A DNA stretch of 5,269 nucleotides, taken from positions 1-5,269 of the forward strand of contig JANXCK010000047.1 in the NCBI GenBank assembly GCA_025060055.1. The letters are read 5' to 3'. This document shows, piece after piece, positions 1 through 5,269 of the stretch. Positions within the stretch are counted from its first letter, which is position 1. Every line of letters begins with the position of its first letter. The DNA comes from Fimbriimonadales bacterium. Lineage in GTDB: Bacteria; Armatimonadota; Fimbriimonadia; Fimbriimonadales; GBS-DC. A model generated the notes under the pieces. That model did not search any database and had not been told where the DNA came from. It saw only the letters and a program-made list of their open reading frames with translations. A program made the position numbers and the translations under genes.

Positions 1-307
1 AGGTTGTGCCATCCACGCCCCACTGCCACTGACAGCGAAGCAGTTCCGCCACACGCGTAAGCACCTCGTAAGCGGGTTTGTCTGCGACCAGCACGCAGAC
101 CTTATCGTCTGCAATCTCTGGCGCGACGGCGAGCGGCGCGCCAGTTGCTTCCCGAATCCGCAGCACCAAATCGCGCAGAGGGATGAGCGGCTCGCGGATG
201 GTGAGCTGTGCCTGTAGACGCGTGTCCTCTTTCAGGTTCGGCACATCCTGTCCCGACACCACTGCACCTATACCCAACAGAACCAACGCTATCGCCCAAA
301 AGCGCAT
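1..307 (-). CDS. Exported protein with STN (secretin/TonB short N-terminal)-like domain, partial
   Basis: This is the 5' part of a minus-strand gene that runs off the left edge; 102 codons are visible. The ATG at 307 is preceded by a good SD (AGGAGAGG, 311-318) and starts a typical Sec signal peptide (MRFWAIALVLLGIGAVVSG, probable cleavage near residue 19). Residues about 34-98 show the alternating pattern of STN domains: a strand LTIREP, the helix LRDLVLRIREATG, then LAVAPEIADDKVCVLV, and a second helix EVLTRVAELL followed by QWQW. In known families this domain opens secretins, TonB-dependent receptors and many uncharacterised envelope proteins. The part that would decide among these lies outside the window. 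The protein probably acts in the periplasm or outer envelope. It is divergent from the membrane protein gene at 440 and shares its upstream region. The reading frame is secure because of the SD, signal peptide and domain together; the function is not. Confidence 0.8.
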   Translation of the reverse strand, partial: MRFWAIALVLLGIGAVVSGQDVPNLKEDTRLQAQLTIREPLIPLRDLVLRIREATGAPLAVAPEIADDKVCVLVADKPAYEVLTRVAELLRCQWQWGVDGTT

Positions 308-310
308 CTG

Positions 311-318
311 CCTCTCCT
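311..318 (-). promoter_or_regulatory. Shine-Dalgarno site of the STN-domain gene
   Basis: AGGAGAGG on the minus strand, with its AGGAG core 6 bases before the ATG at 307. It fixes the start codon of the partial gene, and the signal peptide beginning directly at that ATG agrees. Confidence 0.75.
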
Positions 319-323
319 GTCGG

Positions 324-329
324 AGTATA
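324..329 (-). promoter_or_regulatory. Possible -10 box (TATACT) for the STN-domain gene
   Basis: TATACT on the minus strand matches the sigma-70 -10 consensus at five of six positions and lies 16 bases before the ATG at 307. Transcription starting about 7 bases downstream would give a leader of roughly 10 bases that still holds the SD. I found no convincing -35 box at 16-18 bases and no TG extension, so this rests on the hexamer and its position only. Confidence 0.35.
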
Positions 330-423
330 CGATTAGGCTCCTTGCAGGGTTTCATGGACAACCTGCGTGTAGGCGGGGGAAACAACTTTCGCAGTGGGCA
401 GCGAGAGGCGCGTGGCACTGAGG

Positions 424-429
424 TAAATT
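424..429 (+). promoter_or_regulatory. Possible -10-like hexamer (TAAATT) just before the GT-C-like gene
   Basis: TAAATT lies 10 bases before the ATG at 440, in an otherwise GC-rich stretch. The gene has no SD at normal spacing; the only purine-rich match, GAGGT at 420-424, is 15 bases away. The layout would suit a leaderless or nearly leaderless transcript. No -35 box is evident, and a short AT-rich hexamer can occur by chance. Confidence 0.3.
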
Positions 430-439
430 ACTCGCGACG

Positions 440-1837
440 ATGAGGCGGATTCTGACCTACGACTGGTGCAGTCCCCCAGGCGCGCTCGTTATCGCTTTGC
501 TGGTTTTCTGCCTGCGTATCCCGTTCTGCCTTGCAGGACCAGGGTTCGATGGCGACAGCTACCTGAGCCTGATTATGGCGATGCGCACTCGCGAAAGCGG
601 AACCTACTTTCCCTCGCGCGGTCCGGGCTATATTATTCCTGACCACCTCACGCAGCTGCTTGCACCCTACGGCTGGGTCTACTTGAATCTGCTGAACAGT
701 TTTGTGAGCGCGCTGAGCGTCCCTGTTTTCGCTGCGATTTTGCGTGCCACAAAGGCTCGCCATAGTTCGCTGCTACTATGGGTCTATGCACTGCTGCCCT
801 ACCAGTTTGTCGCGTATGCGGATGTGATGATTGAGTACAGCCTTGCGGTGCTACACTTCCTGCTGGGATGGCTGATGGTGATTCAGGGCAGGCACGCGGC
901 AGCAGCGGCGCTATGGGGGATTGGCGCGGCGATGCGCCCCTCACAAGGCGTGTTCGCCCTGCTGATGTTCCTTGTCGCCTACACACGCTTCTACGGATGG
1001 CGACAGGGCGTTCGCTCCGCGCTCATCAGTGTTATCCCTGTAGCCCTGTTGTGGCTGCTGCCTGCCCGCTGGCTGACCGGTAACTGGGAGATTGTCACGC
1101 GCTACCTACCCTACGCCTTCGAGACGGGACAGTGGCTTAGGCATATCGCGATAATGTTCGTTGCTCAAATCGGAATTGCGTCGCTCGTTGCAATAGCCTA
1201 TCTTTTCTGGAAAAATCGCTCTACAATCTGGCAAAATATAACCAGCGACTTTGGATATATGCTTGCTACTCTGATTGCCCTTACGACCTTACTGCTTTTT
1301 CTGAGGCATCCGTTCAAAACCAACTATCTGCTGCTGGGCTTGCCTTTCTGGATTTACCTACTAAGTGCGATTCCGAGCGCGCCCTGGGTCAGGCTAACAG
1401 CGGTTGCTCTCCTGCTGCAAGGTCTGATTGGCATTCCTTACAGTCCCCCGCATGGCACGAATCAGGCTGTGGGGGCAGGGCTATTTTTCACTAACTTCAC
1501 GAATCGACACATCTTTCGCAGCGTTGTCGCCGATTTGGTGCAGAATGCACCCCCTCAGAGTGTCACCGTGTGCGCTGAGGGCACTCTGTGGCTGATTGAG
1601 TACGAGTACATTCAGAGGCGTCATGTGCCGTTTGAGGTTCACAGGAAGGCACTTCACGACCCTGCTCGCGACCGATGGTTCCTCTGGACACGGGATGCGC
1701 GCTCCTTGAAACACTGGATGGAACGCGGATACTCAGTGCGCATCACGCCCGCGCTCTACAAGATACTCCAGCCGAGTCTCCAGCAGGCGGGGCTTCACGA
1801 CAAGGTTGAGACCCTCGACATTCCGCGAGGAATATAG
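440..1837 (+). CDS. Multi-pass membrane protein, probable GT-C-type glycosyltransferase
   Basis: The 465-residue protein has about ten hydrophobic segments (roughly residues 14-33, 79-100, 109-127, 133-149, 153-184, 193-211, 235-256, 271-289, 295-311, 316-333) and a hydrophilic C-terminal part (about 345-465). After the first helix comes GPGFDGDSYLSL (33-44), with acidic D37 and D39, then SRGPGYIIP (59-67). An acidic motif in the first outer loop followed by an R-x-PGY-like stretch is what GT-C enzymes (PMT/ArnT type) show. GIGAAMRPSQGVFAL (160-174) also fits that family. Such enzymes move sugars from polyprenyl-phosphate carriers to lipids, glycans or proteins on the outer face of the membrane. 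The donor and acceptor are not readable here. ATG 440 is the only reasonable start: the frame is closed upstream at 419-421 with no earlier ATG, GTG or TTG. The epimerase gene follows after 28 bases. The frame is fairly certain; the GT-C assignment rests on motif pattern and topology and could be wrong. Confidence 0.78.
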   Translation: MRRILTYDWCSPPGALVIALLVFCLRIPFCLAGPGFDGDSYLSLIMAMRTRESGTYFPSRGPGYIIPDHLTQLLAPYGWVYLNLLNSFVSALSVPVFAAILRATKARHSSLLLWVYALLPYQFVAYADVMIEYSLAVLHFLLGWLMVIQGRHAAAAALWGIGAAMRPSQGVFALLMFLVAYTRFYGWRQGVRSALISVIPVALLWLLPARWLTGNWEIVTRYLPYAFETGQWLRHIAIMFVAQIGIASLVAIAYLFWKNRSTIWQNITSDFGYMLATLIALTTLLLFLRHPFKTNYLLLGLPFWIYLLSAIPSAPWVRLTAVALLLQGLIGIPYSPPHGTNQAVGAGLFFTNFTNRHIFRSVVADLVQNAPPQSVTVCAEGTLWLIEYEYIQRRHVPFEVHRKALHDPARDRWFLWTRDARSLKHWMERGYSVRITPALYKILQPSLQQAGLHDKVETLDIPRGI

Positions 1838-1847
1838 CGTCGGGATG

Positions 1848-1856
1848 TGGTAGAAT
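1848..1856 (+). promoter_or_regulatory. Possible extended -10 element (TGGTAGAAT) before the epimerase gene
   Basis: The sequence TGnTAGAAT (TG at 1848-1849, hexamer 1851-1856) is a good extended -10 match. It sits in the 28-base gap between the membrane protein gene and the epimerase, 9 bases before the ATG at 1866. A start 6-7 bases downstream of the hexamer would leave a leader of only a few bases. The gene has no clear SD, which agrees with a leaderless start. No -35 box is seen, which extended -10 promoters can do without. Confidence 0.4.
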
Positions 1857-1865
1857 TCGCTGGGC

Positions 1866-2951
1866 ATGGACAAGGTGCTGATTACGGGCGGCGCGGGGTT
1901 CTTAGGCTATCACCTCGCCCATCACTTTGCGAACAAGGGAGCGAAAATCGCCCTACTGGATATTGCCCCTTACGAGGAGAGCGAATACCCTGCGGGCACG
2001 GAGTTCTACACGGGCGATGTGCGCAATCGCGAGCAGGTGCGCGCTGCCCTTGAAAAGGCGCAGCCACGCTGGGTGATTCACGGCGCTGCCGCGCTGCCCC
2101 TGTGGAAACGCGCGGACATCTTCAGCACAAATGTCGACGGCACGCGCATCGTGCTGGAAGAGGCTTTCCGCGCAGGCGTGGAGCGCGTGGCGCATGTGTC
2201 TTCCACTGCCGTCTACGGTGTGCCCAAAAAGCATCCGATTGAGGAGACCGACCCGCTCAGCGGCGTAGGTCCCTACGGCGACAGCAAAATCCTTGCCGAG
2301 CGCGTGTGCGAGGAGTTTCGCGCCAAAGGGCATATTGTGCCCGTTATTCGCCCCAAGACTTTTATCGGGCAGGCGCGGCTGGGCGTGTTCCAGATTCTGT
2401 ATGACTGGGTGGAGTCGGGGGCACGCATCCCGATGATTGGCAACGGGCGCAATCGGTATCAGTTGCTGGAGGTCACCGACTTAGCCGAAGCCTACTGGCT
2501 TGTTTGCACCGTAGACCCCAACAAGGCGAACGACACCTTCAACATCGGCGCGGAGCGGTTCCAAACCGTGCGCGAGGATATTCAGGCGCTGTGTGATTTC
2601 GCAGGCTCTGGCGCACGCCCGATGGGCACGCCAGCAGGCTTGGTGAAGTTCATCCTGCGCATTCTGGAGGCACTCAAACTCTCGCCCCTGTATAAGTGGG
2701 TGTATGAGACCGCAGACAAAGACTCGTTTGTGTCGGTTGCCAAAGCGAAAGAGAAACTGGGCTGGGGCGCACGCTACAGCAACGCCGAGGCGCTCATTCG
2801 CTCGTATGAGTGGTACTTAGAACACGCTTCGGGCTTAGAGGTGGGCACGGGCGTCACCCACCGCGTAGCGTGGGAGCAGGGGGCGTTGAAAGTGTTCAAG
2901 TGGCTGTTAGGGGGGAGGGCGAAGCAGCGTACTGCTGCGGGCACGAAGTAA
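1866..2951 (+). CDS. NAD-dependent epimerase/dehydratase (extended SDR family)
   Basis: The 361-residue protein has the full extended-SDR signature. TGGAGFLG (7-14) is the Rossmann glycine motif (G8, G11, G14), and D32 at the end of the second strand predicts NAD(H) preference. GDVRN (50-54) and HGAAA (72-76) are the usual cofactor-contact strands. The catalytic triad is S113 (in VSSTAVYG), Y137 and K141 (YGDSK). RPKTFIG (162-168) and FNIG (225-228) mark the substrate half. Members change or oxidise the sugar of nucleotide sugars, or act on related 3-beta-hydroxy substrates, in the cytoplasm; the specific substrate cannot be told. The SDR core ends near residue 320, and a tail of about 40 residues follows, with a helix-like WEQGALKVFKWLLGG (336-350) that could touch the membrane. 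It starts 28 bases after the GT-C-like gene, which suggests linked glycan roles. There is no clear SD; the ATG is placed by the Rossmann motif at residue 7. Confidence 0.93.
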   Translation: MDKVLITGGAGFLGYHLAHHFANKGAKIALLDIAPYEESEYPAGTEFYTGDVRNREQVRAALEKAQPRWVIHGAAALPLWKRADIFSTNVDGTRIVLEEAFRAGVERVAHVSSTAVYGVPKKHPIEETDPLSGVGPYGDSKILAERVCEEFRAKGHIVPVIRPKTFIGQARLGVFQILYDWVESGARIPMIGNGRNRYQLLEVTDLAEAYWLVCTVDPNKANDTFNIGAERFQTVREDIQALCDFAGSGARPMGTPAGLVKFILRILEALKLSPLYKWVYETADKDSFVSVAKAKEKLGWGARYSNAEALIRSYEWYLEHASGLEVGTGVTHRVAWEQGALKVFKWLLGGRAKQRTAAGTK

Positions 2952-2960
2952 GAGGGATTA

Positions 2961-2987
2961 CCAGCATTCGAGAAGTAAGCTTGCTGG
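2961..2987. repeat. Short inverted repeat after the epimerase gene
   Basis: CCAGCA (2961-2966) is matched by TGCTGG (2982-2987), giving a possible 6-bp stem with a 15-base loop that begins 9 bases after the epimerase stop. No T-run follows, so it is not a typical intrinsic terminator. It could be a weak processing or operator site, or chance. Confidence 0.25.
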
Positions 2988-3020
2988 AGTGAATCGAGGG
3001 AAACGGCTCTACGCATCGCT

Positions 3021-3027
3021 GGGGAGG
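3021..3027 (+). promoter_or_regulatory. Shine-Dalgarno site of the phosphoesterase-propeller gene
   Basis: GGGGAGG ends 4 bases before the ATG at 3032. It is the strongest ribosome-binding site in the window and fixes the start, since the signal peptide begins at that ATG. The two upstream plus-strand genes lack such a site. Confidence 0.8.
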
Positions 3028-3031
3028 CGTT

Positions 3032-5080
3032 ATGCGGTTCGTGTGGCTGGTTCTGGCTTGGGGACTGCTTGTGGCGGGCAGCCCGCAGTCGTTCCGCTTT
3101 GTGCATATCACCGATACACACATCGGCTTGCGTGCCCATCACGAACCCACCCGCGCGTTCGTACAACACTTCAACGCGCTCGAACCGCAACCTGCCTTCA
3201 TCGTGAACACAGGCGATTGCACCGAACTGGGCTTCGCAGAGGAATACCAGCATTATCGCGCAATTCTGGGCGAGCTGCGAGCGCGACTGATAAGCGTGCC
3301 TGGCAACCACGATGTGCGCTGGAGCCCCATCGGTAAAGAGGGATTCGTGCGCTATGTCGCGCCACTGCGCCAGCACTGGGAGTACGGAGGCTGCCACTTC
3401 TTCGCGCTGGACAGCACCGCGCCGCTGGAACATCACGGACACTTTGAACCCGCCGACCTGGAGTGGCTGGCAGACCAGCTGCGCCGTTTGCCTAAAGACG
3501 CGCCCGTGTTCCTCTTTTGCCACCACTGGGTGGCTCGCGACGACCCAATCATCGACAACGAGCAGCGACTGCTGCAAATTATTGAGCCTTACAACGTGAA
3601 GGCAGTCTTCGTGGGGCATGGACATCGGGACGAGATGTGGCGACGCAACGGCACGCTGTTTCTGATGGCAAAAGGGTTGTACCAGGGTAGCTATCACTTG
3701 GTCGAGGTAGACCTTGCCACCGTTCGCGTCTTCCGCGTGACTCAGGAGAACCCCGCGCCGACGGAGGTTGCTGTGCTGCCACGCGCACGATTGCCCAAGC
3801 CGCGCCTTGCTATTCGTCGCCTGACGACGCGACAGGGCGTACTGCAGATGGCGATGGAGTGGCACTCACCAGATGGCAGGTTGCCTACTGAATGGCAAGT
3901 GCGTTTCGGCGATGGCAGATGGCAACCTCTTGTGCCGCGGCGACGCGGTGGGCATTGGCTGGCGCGTGTGGAAGTGCGCGACGCGCCTCCAGGCGCACTG
4001 CGCGTGACGGTACGCGCTCTCGTCGAAACGGAGCCGTATGAAGCCTCGCGCACAGTGCGCTTAGCAGGGCAGGTACGCCCGATATGGACTTTCCGTACAG
4101 GCGGGTCGGTTAAGGCGCAGCCTGTGGTGCATCGTGGGATTGTCTATGTAAGCAGTTTTGATGGCAACCTGTACGCGCTGGATGCGGCGTCGGGCAGACT
4201 GCGCTGGCGCACTGCCGTCGGGGGCAGTTTGGTCGCTGCGCCAATCGTCAGTGACAAGTGGATTGTTGTGGGCAGCACCTCTGGTGCGGTTGTGTGCCTG
4301 AGTCGGGCGGACGGGCGCATCCGATGGCGAGCGCAGCTACCTCCGCCTGTGTTTGCGACTGCCGCTGTGCAGGACGGAGTCGTGTGTACTGCAGGGGGCG
4401 ATGGCAAAATCTACGGATTGTCGCTCGAAGATGGCACGCTCTTATGGCAGTTCCAGACCGAGATGTTCGTACAGTCGCGCGTGGCAACGGCGCAAGGGCT
4501 GTTTCTGGTGGGCTGCTGGGATAACCACTTATACGCGCTGGAAGCACGCACGGGCGCGCTGCGCTGGAAGCAGAAGTTTGGACGGTCATTCTACTACGCG
4601 CCCGCAATTGGCTCACCTGCCACCGATGGCGGGCGCGTGATTGTGCCCTCCAACGACGCGACCCTACATGCCGTGCGCGTATCCGACGGCGCAATTCTGT
4701 GGCAGATTAAGTCCGAGCGGGGCAACAGTTTCGGTTATCCGTCGCCTTTGCTGAGGGATGGAATAGTTTATTGTGGCGCTCTGGGTGGGCGCGGCTTGCT
4801 CTACGCTATCCATGCCCGCACGGGCGAGCCGCTCTGGATTGCCGAGCTGGGCAAAACGATGTACGACACGGGCGTCGCTGCTGCGCAGGGCTACCTCTTC
4901 ACAGCATCTGTCAGTGGCAGAGTATTCTGGATTGAACAGCGAACGGGCACGATTGTCGCCCAATATCAACTGCCCGAAGGGCACATTTTCTGCGTGCCCG
5001 ATACGGATGGCAAGCGGTTCTTCATCGGCTCACTGAACGGGGAGGTCTACGCGTTTCCTGTACTGGTTCGAAACAAGTGA
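3032..5080 (+). CDS. Secreted calcineurin-like metallophosphoesterase fused to a PQQ/BamB-type beta-propeller
   Basis: The 682-residue protein begins with a short signal peptide (residues 1 to about 16, VWLVLAWGLLVAG); with no cysteine there it is not a lipoprotein. Residues about 20-240 form a metallophosphoesterase with all metal-ligand motifs: D28-x-H30 (ITDTH), G61-D62, G91-N-H-D94, H164/H165 (FCHHW) and G195-H-G-H198. It should hydrolyse a phosphate ester or diester with two metal ions. Residues about 255-345 look like an Ig/Fn3-type beta-sandwich. From about 350 on are PQQ-like repeats with the G-x-x-x-W motif, with Trp at 392, 432, 472, 512, 557 and 602; the seventh repeat has A643 in that place. 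The last half-repeat (about 654-676) lacks its own W strand, and IWTF at 351-354 can supply it, giving eight blades closed between the ends. No quinoprotein catalytic residues are evident, so the propeller is probably a binding scaffold. It likely acts in the periplasm or outside the cell. The substrate is unknown; the domain calls are firm. Confidence 0.94.
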   Translation: MRFVWLVLAWGLLVAGSPQSFRFVHITDTHIGLRAHHEPTRAFVQHFNALEPQPAFIVNTGDCTELGFAEEYQHYRAILGELRARLISVPGNHDVRWSPIGKEGFVRYVAPLRQHWEYGGCHFFALDSTAPLEHHGHFEPADLEWLADQLRRLPKDAPVFLFCHHWVARDDPIIDNEQRLLQIIEPYNVKAVFVGHGHRDEMWRRNGTLFLMAKGLYQGSYHLVEVDLATVRVFRVTQENPAPTEVAVLPRARLPKPRLAIRRLTTRQGVLQMAMEWHSPDGRLPTEWQVRFGDGRWQPLVPRRRGGHWLARVEVRDAPPGALRVTVRALVETEPYEASRTVRLAGQVRPIWTFRTGGSVKAQPVVHRGIVYVSSFDGNLYALDAASGRLRWRTAVGGSLVAAPIVSDKWIVVGSTSGAVVCLSRADGRIRWRAQLPPPVFATAAVQDGVVCTAGGDGKIYGLSLEDGTLLWQFQTEMFVQSRVATAQGLFLVGCWDNHLYALEARTGALRWKQKFGRSFYYAPAIGSPATDGGRVIVPSNDATLHAVRVSDGAILWQIKSERGNSFGYPSPLLRDGIVYCGALGGRGLLYAIHARTGEPLWIAELGKTMYDTGVAAAQGYLFTASVSGRVFWIEQRTGTIVAQYQLPEGHIFCVPDTDGKRFFIGSLNGEVYAFPVLVRNK

Positions 5081-5085
5081 CCGAC

Positions 5086-5162
5086 TGGCGCGCCCGGAGG
5101 GATTCGAACCCCCGACCCCCAGATCCGAAGTCTGGTGCTCTGGTCCGCTGAGCTACGGGCGC
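5086..5162 (-). tRNA. tRNA-Arg (anticodon TCG), CCA encoded
   Basis: The minus strand folds into a full cloverleaf. It has a perfect 7-bp acceptor (GCGCCCG / CGGGCGC), a D stem GCTC/GAGC with a 9-base loop, an anticodon stem CCAGA/TCTGG with loop CTTCGGA (anticodon TCG at 5126-5128), a 5-base variable loop, and a T arm with TTCGAAT loop and one G-U pair. The discriminator is G, and CCA is encoded at 5086-5088. The TCG anticodon reads CGA and, by wobble, other CGN arginine codons. The gene lies 8 bases after tRNA-Pro on the same strand and probably shares its transcript. Its 3' end is 5 bases from the stop codon of the convergent gene. Confidence 0.97.
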
Positions 5163-5170
5163 AAGACGAA

Positions 5171-5248
5171 TGGTCGGGGCGCCCGGACTCGAACCGGGGA
5201 CCTCTACCACCCCATGGTAGCGCGCTAACCATACTGCGCCACGCCCCG
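5171..5248 (-). tRNA. tRNA-Pro (anticodon GGG), CCA encoded
   Basis: This is a full cloverleaf on the minus strand. It has acceptor CGGGGCG / CGCCCCG with the C1-G72 pair typical of bacterial tRNA-Pro, D stem GCGC/GCGC with a 10-base loop, anticodon stem CTACC/GGTAG with loop ATGGGGT (anticodon GGG at 5211-5213), T stem CCCGG/CCGGG with loop TTCGAGT, discriminator A, and CCA at 5171-5173. GGG reads CCC and CCU proline codons. It is the first gene of a two-tRNA unit, with the promoter box 9 bases upstream. Bases -1 and -2 (T and G) could pair with A73 and C74 and lengthen the acceptor stem in the precursor. Confidence 0.97.
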
Positions 5249-5257
5249 ACAAGGCGT

Positions 5258-5263
5258 ATTATA
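5258..5263 (-). promoter_or_regulatory. -10 box (TATAAT) of the tRNA-Pro/tRNA-Arg unit
   Basis: A perfect TATAAT on the minus strand, 9 bases before the mature 5' end of tRNA-Pro. Any -35 box would lie beyond the right edge and cannot be checked. With normal spacing from box to start site, the precursor would carry a 5' leader of only about 2-4 bases. Confidence 0.72.
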
Positions 5264-5269
5264 CCCCAA

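Noticed and set aside
392..420. CAGTG ... CACTG inverted repeat in the divergent intergenic region
   Set aside because: Only 5-bp arms with a 19-base spacer; not enough to call an operator.
78..443. A 121-codon plus-strand frame opposite the STN-domain gene
   Set aside because: Low-complexity Ser/Arg-rich product with no domain. The minus-strand reading has an SD, a signal peptide and a domain pattern.
2959..3255. The 10-mer TACCAGCATT shared between the 2952-3031 gap and the phosphoesterase gene
   Set aside because: A single 10-base repeat with little flanking similarity; too short to support a duplication.
2774..3865. A 363-codon open frame on the minus strand, opposite the epimerase end and the phosphoesterase
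   Set aside because: Within the phosphoesterase gene its codons are exact complements of the sense codons, so it stays open simply because TTA, CTA and TCA are rare there. Its product has no recognisable domain, and both sense genes are intact.
5065..5072. GGTTCGAA near the end of the propeller gene, similar to a tRNA T arm
   Set aside because: No acceptor or anticodon arm surrounds it and it lies in coding sequence; an 8-base match near tRNA genes is likely chance, so I do not call an attachment site.
5087..5094. GGCGCGCC palindrome at the tRNA-Arg 3' end
   Set aside because: It arises from the acceptor stem and CCA of the tRNA and has no separate support as a site.
5022..5252. Short minus-strand open frames over the tRNA genes
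   Set aside because: The region is fully explained by two complete tRNA cloverleaves; the frames carry no protein signature.

Overview
The window is ordinary-looking bacterial DNA of moderately high GC. It holds four protein genes and two tRNA genes, and no stretch longer than about 130 bases lacks a gene. The bacterial evidence is the Sec-type signal peptides, two clear Shine-Dalgarno (SD) sequences, a perfect TATAAT box and tRNAs with encoded CCA ends. The lineage cannot be fixed from sequence alone. The gene style (secretin-like STN protein, PQQ-type propeller protein, SD-less starts mixed with SD starts) reminds me of Armatimonadota or other deep-branching, often thermophilic groups, but this is only a guess. 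No phage, transposon, CRISPR array or long repeat is visible.

Layout. Positions 1-307 (minus) are the first 102 codons of an exported protein with an STN-like domain; the rest lies off the left edge. A 132-base divergent intergenic region follows. On the plus strand come a multi-pass membrane protein resembling GT-C glycosyltransferases (440-1837), then 28 bases later an NAD-dependent extended-SDR sugar-nucleotide epimerase/dehydratase (1866-2951), then 80 bases later a secreted three-part protein (3032-5080). That protein combines a complete calcineurin-like metallophosphoesterase, a beta-sandwich linker and an eight-bladed PQQ/BamB-type propeller. On the minus strand, entering from the right, are tRNA-Pro(GGG) and tRNA-Arg(TCG), 8 bases apart, with a TATAAT promoter at the window edge. 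The tRNA-Arg CCA end lies 5 bases from the stop codon of the propeller gene.

How the genes may work together. The GT-C-like protein and the epimerase form a plausible envelope glycan pair: one makes or modifies an NDP-sugar and the other transfers a lipid-linked sugar outside the membrane. The substrates cannot be read from the sequence. The metallophosphoesterase-propeller protein has its own strong SD and may be a separate unit.

The points most worth a second look are the phosphoesterase-sandwich-propeller fusion, the -10-like hexamers 9-10 bases upstream of the SD-less genes and of tRNA-Pro (suggesting leaderless or nearly leaderless transcripts), and the tail-to-tail junction of a protein gene and a tRNA operon with no visible terminator. 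I see no convincing sign of a wholly new multi-gene system here.
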